A stretch of DNA of 64,000 nucleotides from positions 2,604,001 through 2,668,000 of the forward strand of contig NZ_PGFA01000001.1 of NCBI RefSeq assembly GCF_002797555.1, written 5' to 3'. Position numbers and translations under genes: made by a program. Under the pieces are notes generated by a model. The model saw only the letters and a list, made by a program, of their open reading frames with translations. It ran no database searches and was not told the origin of the DNA. The stretch is from Hymenobacter chitinivorans DSM 11115 (GTDB lineage: Bacteria > Bacteroidota > Bacteroidia > Cytophagales > Hymenobacteraceae). Of the stretch, positions 44,390 to 52,433 are shown in pieces. Position 1 is the first letter of the stretch. Every line of letters starts with the position of its first letter.

Positions 44390-45160
44390 TTATCGGCCCA
44401 TCCAGCCGCCGTCGACGGTGAGGATGGTGCCGTGGATGTAGTCGGCGGCTTGGGAGGCCAGGAAGACGGTGGGGCCTTTGAAGTCGGCCGGGGTGCCCCA
44501 GCGGCCGGCCGGGATGCGGGCCAGAATGCTCTGGCTGCGGTCCGGGTCGTTGCGCAGGGCTTCGGTGTTGTCGGTAGCAACGTAGCCGGGGGCAATGGCG
44601 TTGACGTTGACGCCGCGGCCCGCCCACTCGTTGGCCAGGGCCTTTACCAGGCTGCCGATGGCGCCCTTGCTGGCCGCGTAGCCCGGCACGTTGATGCCGC
44701 CCTGAAACGTGAGCAGCGAGGCCGTGAAGATGATTTTGCCACTCCCCTGCTCCAGCATGCGCCCCCCAATGGCACGGGCCAGGCGGAAGGGTGCATCCAG
44801 ATTAATATGGAGCACCTCGTCCCAGAGCTCATCGGAGTGCTCGGCGGCCGGAGCGCGCTTGATGGTGCCGGCGTTGTTGATCAGAATGTCGATGCGGGGG
44901 AAGTCCTGCTGCACCTGCTCGATAAAGGCATCCACGGCGCCGCGGTTGCTGAAGTCGGCCTGGTAGGCGTGAAACTCGCGGCCCAGGGCCCGCACCTGCT
45001 GCTCGGTCTCGGAGCCGCTCAGAGCCAGCGTGGCCGAAACGCCGATGATATCGGCGCCGGCTTCGGCCAGGCCCAGGGCCATGGCTTGCCCGATGCCGCG
45101 GTTGCAGCCCGTAACGAGGGCGAGTTTACCGGCGAGGCTAAAGCTGGAAGAGGTGGGCAT
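44390..45160 (-). CDS. kduD: 2-dehydro-3-deoxy-D-gluconate 5-dehydrogenase
   Basis: A 256-residue short-chain dehydrogenase. It has the nucleotide motif TGCNRGIGQAMA, NNAG in LINNAGTIKRAPA, and the active-site YAASKGAIGSLVKALANEWA (Tyr-x-x-x-Lys). It reduces 2,5-diketo-3-deoxygluconate to 2-keto-3-deoxygluconate. It is the first gene of the leftward uronate operon, and a LacI-type box lies 129 bp upstream of its start. Confidence 0.95.
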   Translation of the reverse strand: MPTSSSFSLAGKLALVTGCNRGIGQAMALGLAEAGADIIGVSATLALSGSETEQQVRALGREFHAYQADFSNRGAVDAFIEQVQQDFPRIDILINNAGTIKRAPAAEHSDELWDEVLHINLDAPFRLARAIGGRMLEQGSGKIIFTASLLTFQGGINVPGYAASKGAIGSLVKALANEWAGRGVNVNAIAPGYVATDNTEALRNDPDRSQSILARIPAGRWGTPADFKGPTVFLASQAADYIHGTILTVDGGWMGR

Positions 45161-45437
45161 GGGTGGGGCGGGTTTCGTAACTTTTTAGAGAATGGGAACT
45201 GGATTCGGGCACTATCTGCCCAAAAACCGGTTTGATAAGTTTACACCATGGCCCAGGCAAAAGGAAGAATAGCACAATGTTTATTTGTGCAAACGTTATC
45301 GGGAACGTTGCCGATACGCCTTTTTGCCGGGTACCAAAACCGGGATGAGGAGAAATTCGGAATAGAACTCTACTTTAGGCCCCGAAACGGCTTCCTTCCC
45401 GGCCTTTTCTACAATTGCACTTTAACAAGCCCACCTC
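45161..45437. other. Divergent control region between kduD and the LacI-type regulator
   Basis: About 277 bp without a convincing gene. It contains the 21-bp box at 45289-45309. TACTTTAG (45371-45378) is one base off the Bacteroidota -7 element and could serve the regulator gene, but no well-placed TTG accompanies it. Confidence 0.5.
45289..45309 (-). promoter_or_regulatory. LacI-type operator box 1 (kduD / regulator)
   Basis: Sequence GCAAACGTTATCGGGAACGTT: two palindromic AACGTT words separated by 6 bp. Near-identical boxes occur at 49038-49058 and 54295-54315. Read on the minus strand, the box contains TAACGTTTG, close to the -7 consensus TAnnTTTG but with three spacer bases, so the operator may cover the promoter of the leftward operon. 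Confidence 0.75.
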
Positions 45438-46460
45438 TTGGATAACGTTACCATAAAGGATATTGCCAAGGCCCTGAACCTGTCCACCTCCACGGTGTCG
45501 CGGGCCCTGCGCGGGAGCTATGAGATTAACGCTGAGACCAAACGGCTGGTCATGGAATACGCCGAGCGGCTCAACTACCGGCCCAACCCGATTGCGCTTA
45601 GCCTGAAGGAAAACCGCAGCCGCGCCATCGGCGTCATCGTTCCGCAGATTGCCAACTACTTCTTTTCCCAAGCCATCAACGGCATCGAGGCCATTGCCTA
45701 CAACCGCGGCTACCACGTCATTATTTTCCAGACCCACGAGTCGTACGAGCGGGAAGTGGTGAACATGCAGCAGGCCGTGTCACGAAGGGTAGACGGGCTG
45801 CTAATTTCACTTTCCAGCGAAACTTCCGACGTGACCCACCTGCGGGAGCTCCAGGATCAGGGCATGCCGGTGGTCCTTTTCGACCGGGTTTCCTCCGAGC
45901 TCAACGCTACCCAGGTGGTGGCCGACAACTTTAAGGGCGCTTTTGAGGCCACTGAGCACCTGATTTGGTCGGGCCGGCGGCGCATTGCCCACCTGACCAT
46001 TCCGCCGTTTTTGTCCATCACCCAGGAGCGCCTGGCCGGCTACCGCGCCGCTTTGGAAAAGCACGGCATTCCGTACGACGAAAACCTGATTCGCTACGGC
46101 ACCTTCGGCCCCGATGAAGTAGGCCCGATGGTGGACGAGCTGCTGGCCCTGGACCCCAGGCCCGACGCCTTCTTCACCGCCAGCGACCGACTGGCCGCCG
46201 GCTGCCTGGGCGCGTTGCAGAAGCGCAACCTGCGCATTCCCGAGGACGTGGCCCTGATTGGCTTTACCAACATGACCGTGGCCGAACTGCTCTCGCCCGC
46301 CATGAGCACGGTGGTGCAGCCGGCCCAGGAAATCGGGCAGGTGGCCGTCGAGCGCCTCATCGAGCTCATTGAGCGCAAGCAGAAAGCCGCCCCGCCGAGC
46401 GTGATTAAAATCCCGACGACGCTCATTGCCCGCGAATCGACCCGCACGGTGGTAAGCTAG
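45438..46460 (+). CDS. LacI-family transcriptional regulator of the pectin/uronate genes
   Basis: A 340-residue regulator with a TTG start. The N-terminal helix-turn-helix is VTIKDIAKALNLSTSTVSRA, the hinge is YRPNPIALSLKENRSRAIGV, and the sugar-binding periplasmic-protein-like domain follows (VDGLLISLSSE, AFFTASDRLAAGCLGAL-like DAFFTASDRLAAGCLGALQ). It is divergent from kduD, with an operator box between them. It probably represses the regulon until an unsaturated uronate or KDG-type inducer binds; the effector is inferred. Confidence 0.93.
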   Translation: MDNVTIKDIAKALNLSTSTVSRALRGSYEINAETKRLVMEYAERLNYRPNPIALSLKENRSRAIGVIVPQIANYFFSQAINGIEAIAYNRGYHVIIFQTHESYEREVVNMQQAVSRRVDGLLISLSSETSDVTHLRELQDQGMPVVLFDRVSSELNATQVVADNFKGAFEATEHLIWSGRRRIAHLTIPPFLSITQERLAGYRAALEKHGIPYDENLIRYGTFGPDEVGPMVDELLALDPRPDAFFTASDRLAAGCLGALQKRNLRIPEDVALIGFTNMTVAELLSPAMSTVVQPAQEIGQVAVERLIELIERKQKAAPPSVIKIPTTLIARESTRTVVS

Positions 46461-46484
46461 CTTCCGACCGAACCTTATCTGACA

Positions 46485-46516
46485 AAAAAGGCCCTGAATC
46501 TGATTCAGGGCCTTTT
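46485..46516. terminator. Bidirectional terminator between regulator and MFS gene
   Basis: Stem GGCCCTGAATC/GATTCAGGGCC with a minimal loop, flanked by an A tract on the left and a T tract on the right. It lies between the convergent stops of the LacI-type gene and the MFS transporter and can work both ways. Confidence 0.9.
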
Positions 46517-46535
46517 TCGTTACAGGCAAGTCGAT

Positions 46536-47732
46536 TTACTCGCTGTCTTTTAGGGTCGATACCAACAGCACGACCACGATTCCCAGCAGGGCCATCAGGG
46601 CAAACGACCAGCGCAGATTGGCCGCCGAAGCAACAAAACCCACCACCGGCGGCACCAGCAGAAAGCCGATATAGCCCACCGTGGACACGCCCGCAATGGC
46701 CGCGCCCGAGCTTAAGTGGCTGGAGCGGCCCACCATGCTGAACACCATTGGCACCACGCACGAGACGCCCAGACCCACCAGCGCAAAGCCCAGTGCGGCC
46801 GGCAGCGGCTGCGGTAGCAGGGCCGCCAAGGCCAGGCCTAGGGTCATGAGCACACCGCTGCCGCGCAGCAGGGGCCGCACGCCGTAGCGGTTCACGAGCC
46901 AGTCGCCGAGGAAGCGGCCGGTGGTCATGGCCACCATGTAGGTAGCAAAGCCGGCAGCCACCCAGTTTGGGGGCGCGTGCACGGCCTTGTTGAAATACAC
47001 CCCGCTCCAGTCGTACATGGTGCCCTCGCAGGCCATGGAGGCAAAGCAGATCAGGCCGAATTTGAGCAGGTGCTTGCCGGGCAGGGCAAACCGGGGCCGG
47101 GCGGGCTGGTCGGCCGCGGATGGTGGCGGGACCAGGTCGAGGCTGCGCGGAAAGAAAGCCAGGGCCAGGCCCGTCAGCACCATTCCTACGGCCACGAAAT
47201 GGTAGCTGGGAGCAATGTGGAGGCTAATCAGGCCAGCGCCTACCGCGGCGGCGGCGAAGCCCGCCACGCTCCACACGCCGTGAAATGTGGCAATAATGGA
47301 GCGGCCGTACAGGGCCTGCACGCCCACCGACTGGGCATTCATGGAAATGTTGAGCAGGTTGCGGGAGCAGCCAAAGCAAAACAGCAGCCCGACCAGCTGC
47401 CAGGTGTACTGGGCAAAGCCCAGCAGGCCCAGGGCCACGTTGTAGAGCACCGCCCCGACCAGCATAATCTGTCGGCTGCTGAAGCGCTGCAGCAGGTAGC
47501 CCGTCACGGGCAGGGTCAGGAGCAAGCCGGTGGGCAGGGCCAGCAGCACCCCACCCAGTTCGGCTTCATCCAGGCTCAGGTGCTGCTGAATGGTGGGAAT
47601 GCGCGAGGCCCAAGTGGCGTAGCCAAAGCCCGAAACCAGGAAAAATACGGCAATGGCCAGGCGGGCCGAAGCTGGGCTTGAGGCCGCTGCCGCAGCTCCG
47701 GCGGACGGCGCCATTTTTTGGGAAACACTCAT
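46536..47732 (-). CDS. MFS transporter, substrate unknown
   Basis: A 398-residue transporter with about 12 hydrophobic helices. The first helix region, FGYATWASRIPTIQQHLSLD, and ALPTGLLLTLPVTGYLLQRF place it in the YbjJ/FucP-like MFS branch. The ATG at 47732 is preferred over the TTG six bases upstream. It converges with the regulator gene and is flanked by pectin genes, so a sugar or oligouronide substrate is possible but not shown. Confidence 0.8.
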   Translation of the reverse strand: MSVSQKMAPSAGAAAAASSPASARLAIAVFFLVSGFGYATWASRIPTIQQHLSLDEAELGGVLLALPTGLLLTLPVTGYLLQRFSSRQIMLVGAVLYNVALGLLGFAQYTWQLVGLLFCFGCSRNLLNISMNAQSVGVQALYGRSIIATFHGVWSVAGFAAAAVGAGLISLHIAPSYHFVAVGMVLTGLALAFFPRSLDLVPPPSAADQPARPRFALPGKHLLKFGLICFASMACEGTMYDWSGVYFNKAVHAPPNWVAAGFATYMVAMTTGRFLGDWLVNRYGVRPLLRGSGVLMTLGLALAALLPQPLPAALGFALVGLGVSCVVPMVFSMVGRSSHLSSGAAIAGVSTVGYIGFLLVPPVVGFVASAANLRWSFALMALLGIVVVLLVSTLKDSE

Positions 47733-47810
47733 ACTCAAAAATTCTGCCCACGGCCTGCTGCCAGCCCCGGTGCACCGCCGGGCCTACTTCCAGGGCTCCA
47801 ACAAACAAAA

Positions 47811-47836
47811 CGACGCCCGGTGTACACCGGGCGTCG
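47811..47836. terminator. Perfect 26-bp palindromic terminator
   Basis: Two exact 13-nt complementary halves (CGACGCCCGGTGT and its reverse complement), 28 bp beyond the stop of the T9SS-sorted protein. On the minus strand it is followed by TTTTGTTTGTT, a T-rich tract fitting rho-independent termination. Confidence 0.85.
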
Positions 47837-47864
47837 CTCATTAAACGGTTAACACCGCGGGCAG

Positions 47865-48899
47865 TTACTGCTTTACCACTTTAGACGTGATGCGCTGCTG
47901 ACCGTCGTTGTACTCAACCAGGTAGATACCGGCCGTCAGCGTCGAGAGGCGCACTTCGGTGGCCGTCGAGTTGGGCTGGGCAGCCAAGGAAGCTACTTTC
48001 TGACCGTTCGAGGAATACACGGCTACCGTAGCACCTTTGGCGGCGGCGGGGTGCGCTACGGCCAAGAAATCCTGGGCGGGGTTGGGATATACGTTCAGGC
48101 TTTGCTTAGCCACGGCCTGCTTGCTGGCCAGGGCGGGCTGGGTGCTCTTCAGCGTTACGTTGCGCAGGAATACGTAGCGGCCCACGCTGCTGCTGCCCAC
48201 GCCGAAGTACAGGCGCACGGTCAGGGTCTGACCCGACGCCAGGGCCAGGCCGGCCCCGTTGGTCAGGGCGAAGCGGAAGGTGCTGGGCACGCCGCCCGTG
48301 GCGTACTGGGGCAGTACCGCGCCGGCATTGGAAGTGCCCGTGCCCGTGCCGAAGGTGCCATTGGCAGTAGCCGGCAGCAAACCGCCGGGCTGGGTTACGG
48401 TGGAGTTGGAAATAGCCGGGCCCTTGGCCGCCGTGATGCTGGCCGAGTCGGACACAAAGTTGCTCAGCGAGTACATCACCGCAATTTTACCAGCGGCCGA
48501 GCTGGCTACCGAGGCGTCCAGAATCAGCGAGTCGAGGCGGGTGGCAGCGGTAGCGGTGGCCTGAAACTGCGTGTAGAACGTGCGGCGGGGTGCGCTGCCG
48601 GGGCCGGGAGGCGTAGCGTTAGAGCTCCAGCCGCCGCCATTCGACAATACGGCAAACGCCTGGCCCAGACCGGCCGTGTAAGGTGCGTAGGCCGTGGCGT
48701 TGGTGGGCACCAGGCCGTCGGAAATTACCAGGCGCTTGAAGGTCGAAGGAGCGCCGGTGAGGCCGGAGCGCACGGCGGCGTTGTCCTGGTTGTTGGCCTC
48801 CAGGTTCCAGCGTACGAAACCGGGCGTTTGGGCCATAGCCTGCCCGGATACAAACAAAGCAGCCGAAAGAGTAAGGCCAGCGAGTAGATTTTTCTTCAT
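47865..48899 (-). CDS. T9SS type A sorting domain protein, function unknown
   Basis: A 344-residue secreted protein. A signal peptide (KKNLLAGLTLSAALFVSGQA) is followed by a Ser/Thr/Gly/Ala-rich β region without a recognised catalytic domain, and a C-terminal type A sorting domain (LNVYPNPAQDFLAVAHPAA, TLTAGIYLVEYNDGQQ). It should be exported by the type IX system to the surface or medium. The ATG at 48899 puts the signal peptide first. An operator box lies 139 bp upstream, so it is probably induced together with the pectinases; a pectin-binding or degrading role is inferred. Confidence 0.85.
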   Translation of the reverse strand: MKKNLLAGLTLSAALFVSGQAMAQTPGFVRWNLEANNQDNAAVRSGLTGAPSTFKRLVISDGLVPTNATAYAPYTAGLGQAFAVLSNGGGWSSNATPPGPGSAPRRTFYTQFQATATAATRLDSLILDASVASSAAGKIAVMYSLSNFVSDSASITAAKGPAISNSTVTQPGGLLPATANGTFGTGTGTSNAGAVLPQYATGGVPSTFRFALTNGAGLALASGQTLTVRLYFGVGSSSVGRYVFLRNVTLKSTQPALASKQAVAKQSLNVYPNPAQDFLAVAHPAAAKGATVAVYSSNGQKVASLAAQPNSTATEVRLSTLTAGIYLVEYNDGQQRITSKVVKQ

Positions 48900-49037
48900 A
48901 ACGAAGGAGAACTTTTTTGTGGGAATTCGATGATAGATGAACCTTCCTGGGCTTCTTGAGCGCGAAAAGGCGACTAATGCTTCTCCAAGAAGCATTATTC
49001 AAGGCGAAATGGGAAACAGATGCGGATTTTAATTTGC

Positions 49038-49058
49038 GCAAACGTTACCGGGAACGTT
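49038..49058 (-). promoter_or_regulatory. LacI-type operator box 2 (T9SS-sorted protein)
   Basis: GCAAACGTTACCGGGAACGTT, differing from box 1 by one base (C for T at position 11) and identical to box 3. It lies 139 bp upstream of the T9SS gene start, in the same orientation relative to the gene as box 1 to kduD. A partial inverted copy, CCGGGAACGTTTGC, follows at 49075-49088, so this site may bind two regulator dimers. Confidence 0.75.
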
Positions 49059-49145
49059 GCCAGCTAGCCGTTTTCCGGGAACGTTTGCGTAAAAGGCCTG
49101 CCAGCGTAACGAAATACCGGTTTCGGTCTTGCCAGGCCCGCCGGC

Positions 49146-50270
49146 CTAGAGTTTGCCCACACCCGCACCCTGCACCACGATTTCTTTCACCTTGGCTGTC
49201 TCATTCAGCACCGCCGCATATTGATAAGGTGGCTGAAAAGAGCAGGTGCTGGTAGTGGGCTGGGCGCCGGTGCAGCCCACGTAGAGGTTGCCGGCCGCGT
49301 CCCAGTTGCCGGGCACGCTGCTGTTCTTGGTCGTGATGGGGTTTTTGGTGTCCTCGAAGTAGTTCTGCTCCACCCGCAGGCAGGCTCCCATCCGGGAGTT
49401 AACGCCGGTGCCGTACACGTGCTTGTAGTAGTTATTGAACACGTGGCCCGTGCCGAAGCGGTACACCGGCACCCGCTCGGTGATGTTGGAGTAGTAGTTG
49501 TGGTGAAAGGTCACTTTCCGGTCGCCGGCGTCCTTGTCGGAGTTGCCGATTAGGTGGCACTTGTGGTGGTCGTGGAAGTAGCACCAGGAGATGGTGATGT
49601 AGGCGCTGGCCCCTTTGGCATCAATCAGGCCGTCGTAGAGGTCCTGGTTGGGCTGGGCCACGGGGTCCAGGTTGAAGAACTCGCAGTGGTCGAACCACAG
49701 GTTCTGGCTCGCGCCCTGAATGGTGATGCAGTCCCCGTCGTTGACGGCCACCTGGGGGCGCTTTTCGTCGTTGATTTTGGTGTTGGTAACGGTCGACATC
49801 GTGAAGCGCAGGTTCTGCACGATGATGTTGCGCTGGTCACTGATGGTGAGGCCCACGCCCTCCAGAAAACCGGTTTTGCCCACGCCCAGCAGGGTTTTGT
49901 TGGAAGCCACCCGCACCGAGGCGCCTTCCGTCCCGCCCGAAATCGTGCCGGCAATGGTGATGATGAGCGGCTCCTTGCTTTTGGCGTATTCGGTCAGCTC
50001 GGCCAGCGTGGTAGCCGCTACCGTGCGCCCCCCGGCCCCGCCCGTAGTGCCACCGTTTTCACCGGCAAAGCCCACCAGCCCGAACGAGGGCGCAGTGCTG
50101 GCGGGAGCAGCGGCCACCGTAGCTCCGGCCGGCTGCGGCACAGCCGCCGATTCGAGGGGTTTCTTGGCGCAAGCGGCCGCCCCAAGCAGCACCGCCAGTA
50201 CGAGGGCCGGGCCGACTTGAGGAAACCGAAAAAAATCTACCAGGGGCAGATTCGAGGGATAATGCTTCAC
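49146..50270 (-). CDS. Pectate lyase, polysaccharide lyase family 1 (lipoprotein)
   Basis: A 374-residue enzyme that cleaves polygalacturonate by β-elimination. The N-terminus has a lipobox-like LLGAAAC, suggesting an outer-membrane lipoprotein. The parallel β-helix motifs are NIIVQNLRFTMSTV, LWFDHCEFFN, ITISWCYFHDHHKCHLIG and the catalytic Arg region ERVPVYRFGTGHVFNNYYKH (RxPxxRxG). It is the last gene of the GH28-GH105-PL1 group. Confidence 0.93.
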   Translation of the reverse strand: MKHYPSNLPLVDFFRFPQVGPALVLAVLLGAAACAKKPLESAAVPQPAGATVAAAPASTAPSFGLVGFAGENGGTTGGAGGRTVAATTLAELTEYAKSKEPLIITIAGTISGGTEGASVRVASNKTLLGVGKTGFLEGVGLTISDQRNIIVQNLRFTMSTVTNTKINDEKRPQVAVNDGDCITIQGASQNLWFDHCEFFNLDPVAQPNQDLYDGLIDAKGASAYITISWCYFHDHHKCHLIGNSDKDAGDRKVTFHHNYYSNITERVPVYRFGTGHVFNNYYKHVYGTGVNSRMGACLRVEQNYFEDTKNPITTKNSSVPGNWDAAGNLYVGCTGAQPTTSTCSFQPPYQYAAVLNETAKVKEIVVQGAGVGKL

Positions 50271-50336
50271 AAACGGTGTGCTTTAGGAAAAAAGAGCGGA
50301 ACAAGCGGGCCAGCCGCTCGGGACTATACACGGGAA

Positions 50337-50429
50337 AGCGCAAATCCTTCGCCGGCAGCCCGGCCCGGTACCCACTTCCTGGTCCGGGTCGGGCGTTCCT
50401 CACCACAAGGCCGACGTTGGATTTGCGCT
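50337..50429. repeat. Inverted repeat upstream of the PL1 gene
   Basis: Eleven-base arms AGCGCAAATCC (50337-50347) and GGATTTGCGCT (50419-50429) flank ~70 bp of GC-rich sequence in the 165-bp gap between the GH105 and PL1 genes. It could form an intercistronic stem; function unknown. Confidence 0.5.
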
Positions 50430-50435
50430 GTATTC

Positions 50436-52373
50436 CTAGCGTTTCGACTGTTGCAGCAGCCAGGTTGCCAGGTCTTTGCCCGCCTGGAAATTCTCGAACT
50501 CAGCCGGAATCTTGCGGCCGTCGACGTATTCGTTGTAAAGCCACGGGTCACCCACGGCCAGTACGGTGCCTTTGCCGAGCTTGGCCACGGCCACAATCTG
50601 GTCCTGGCCCTGGGTAATGACGGGCTTGGCCGGGGCCTGCAGGCTCAGGGGCGAGAGTTCCTTGATGTAGGCGGTGCGGGCCTTGGTAAAGACCGGGTTG
50701 CCGGGCGTCAGGGCCACTTTGCCCTGCTCAAACTGGGTGCCCTTGACCATGTTCACGCTCTTGTCGGTGAACTGAATGCCGAAGGATTTGGCCAGCTCGT
50801 TGAAGTGCTTGATTTCGCAGTTGGCCGTGTCGTTGGCCATCAGCACCAGCACGCCGCCGTCCTTTACCCAGTCGGTCAGCACCTTGGTATCGGCGGCCGT
50901 CACGAAGTTGGGCTTGGCCGTTTCCTTCTTGGTGTCCGGGTCCACGATGATGTAGACGTCCACGCCCTTGAGCGAGGCCTTGGTGGGCGCCGTGGGGACG
51001 GAAACGGTCTTGGCGCCTAAGTCGCGGAAGGTGTTGCCCCAGAGCCAGAAGCCCGAGTGCATCCGGTCTTCCCAAGTGTAGTGAAACCGCTCCTGCTGGC
51101 CCGTAATGGCGCTTTTGCGGTACTCGTTGTTGAAGTAGTAGTCCAGGCCGATGGTCTTGTTCTGGCCCACGTTCTGGGTGGCGGCAATTTCCATTTCCAG
51201 GGCCGCCATAATGAATGGCCCCACCCCTTTCAAGTCGTTTTTGCGCAGGGGCTCACTCAGATAGTACTCAAAGCTCCCGTCGCGGTAGGGGTTGCCGCCC
51301 AGGCCGCCCACGCTCACCGTACCGTTGAAGGCCAGGGCGCCGTTTTCCTCGGCCACGAAGGTTTTCAGCAGGCCGTCGTAGCCCTTCTTGGCCGTGTTGG
51401 CGTACTTTTTATCGAGGTAGCCCATGCGCACGCCCTTTTGCAGGAAGTACACAAACATGCTGCTGCCCGAAGCTTCAGCATAGTTGCCCTTGCGGGAAGC
51501 CTGGTCGACGACCAAGGCCCAGGTGCCGGTTTTCGGGTCCTGATACTTGGCCAGTACCGGGGCCAGGCGCTGCACGTCCTTGATGAGCTGCTGGCGCTGG
51601 GGATGGTTCTGGGGGAAGTAGTCGAGCACGTCGACCAAGGCCATGGCGTACCAGCCCATGCCCCGGTCCCAGAAGTTGGGGCTCTGGCCGGTGGTTTTGT
51701 TGGCCCACTTCTGCTCTTTGCTTTCGTCGTAGCCGTGGTACATCAGGCCCGTTTTGGGGTCCACGAGGTGCTTTTCAATGAGGGCAAACTGCTTGGCCAC
51801 GTCGTCGAAGCCCTGGGGCTGGTTGAATACGGCGCTGTACTCGGCGTAGAAGGGCTCGGCCATGTAGAGGCCGTCGAGCCACATCTGGTTCTGGTACACC
51901 TTCTTGTGCCAGAAGCCGCCTTCCTTGGTGCGGGGCTGCCCATCGAGCTGCTTGCGCAGCAGCTGAGCGGCCTTGATGTACTTTTCCTGCTTGGGCACCG
52001 AGGTCTGGCTCATCGTGAGCAGGGCGTGGCCGGTAGTCAGGTTGTCGAGATTGTAGTCGTCGAGCTTGTAGGTGCGAATCGTGCCGTCTTCGCGCACAAA
52101 CTGGTCGAGGTCCTTCTGCATGTAGGTGAAGTACTTCGCGTCGCCGGTGCGGTTCCAGACCCGTTCCAGGGCTTTGAGCATCAGGCCCTGCTCGTAGTCC
52201 CAGCGGGCCGTTTTACGGGTGCCAATCAGAATGGAGTCGGGGTGCCAGCCAATAAAGGAGTCGGCCATGCGCTGCGACATCGGCTTGGCGGCGGCCGGGG
52301 CGGCGGTTTGGGCCTCAGCCGCGGCGCTGAGCAACGTCAGGCCCAGCAGGGCCAGAGAAAAGGAAGCTTTCAT
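50436..52373 (-). CDS. GH105 unsaturated rhamnogalacturonyl/glucuronyl hydrolase with DUF4350-like C-terminus
   Basis: A 645-residue protein with a signal peptide ending AAAEAQ. Residues ~30-400 are a GH105 (α/α)6 barrel: WDYEQGLMLKALERVW, YQNQMWLDGLYMAEPFYAEY with the catalytic Asp, NFWDRGMGWYAMALVDVLDY and KGNYAEASGSSMFVYFLQKG. It hydrolyses the terminal unsaturated uronate left by lyases. Residues ~415-645 resemble the DUF4350/GATase-like domain (GVDVYIIVDPDT, WVKDGGVLVLMANDTANCEI, GKGTVLAVGDPWLYNEY), probably carbohydrate-related but of unknown role. It lies 60 bp after the GH28 gene. Confidence 0.9.
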   Translation of the reverse strand: MKASFSLALLGLTLLSAAAEAQTAAPAAAKPMSQRMADSFIGWHPDSILIGTRKTARWDYEQGLMLKALERVWNRTGDAKYFTYMQKDLDQFVREDGTIRTYKLDDYNLDNLTTGHALLTMSQTSVPKQEKYIKAAQLLRKQLDGQPRTKEGGFWHKKVYQNQMWLDGLYMAEPFYAEYSAVFNQPQGFDDVAKQFALIEKHLVDPKTGLMYHGYDESKEQKWANKTTGQSPNFWDRGMGWYAMALVDVLDYFPQNHPQRQQLIKDVQRLAPVLAKYQDPKTGTWALVVDQASRKGNYAEASGSSMFVYFLQKGVRMGYLDKKYANTAKKGYDGLLKTFVAEENGALAFNGTVSVGGLGGNPYRDGSFEYYLSEPLRKNDLKGVGPFIMAALEMEIAATQNVGQNKTIGLDYYFNNEYRKSAITGQQERFHYTWEDRMHSGFWLWGNTFRDLGAKTVSVPTAPTKASLKGVDVYIIVDPDTKKETAKPNFVTAADTKVLTDWVKDGGVLVLMANDTANCEIKHFNELAKSFGIQFTDKSVNMVKGTQFEQGKVALTPGNPVFTKARTAYIKELSPLSLQAPAKPVITQGQDQIVAVAKLGKGTVLAVGDPWLYNEYVDGRKIPAEFENFQAGKDLATWLLQQSKR

Positions 52374-52433
52374 GCAGGTGGGAATGTTTAGAGCGTCAGT
52401 TCCCCTTCTTTCTTCAAGGAGGGGAGTTTCGTT

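Noticed and set aside
45248-45445. 65-codon plus-strand frame between kduD and the regulator
   Set aside because: It runs through the operator box and over the start of the LacI-type gene; no recognisable domain.
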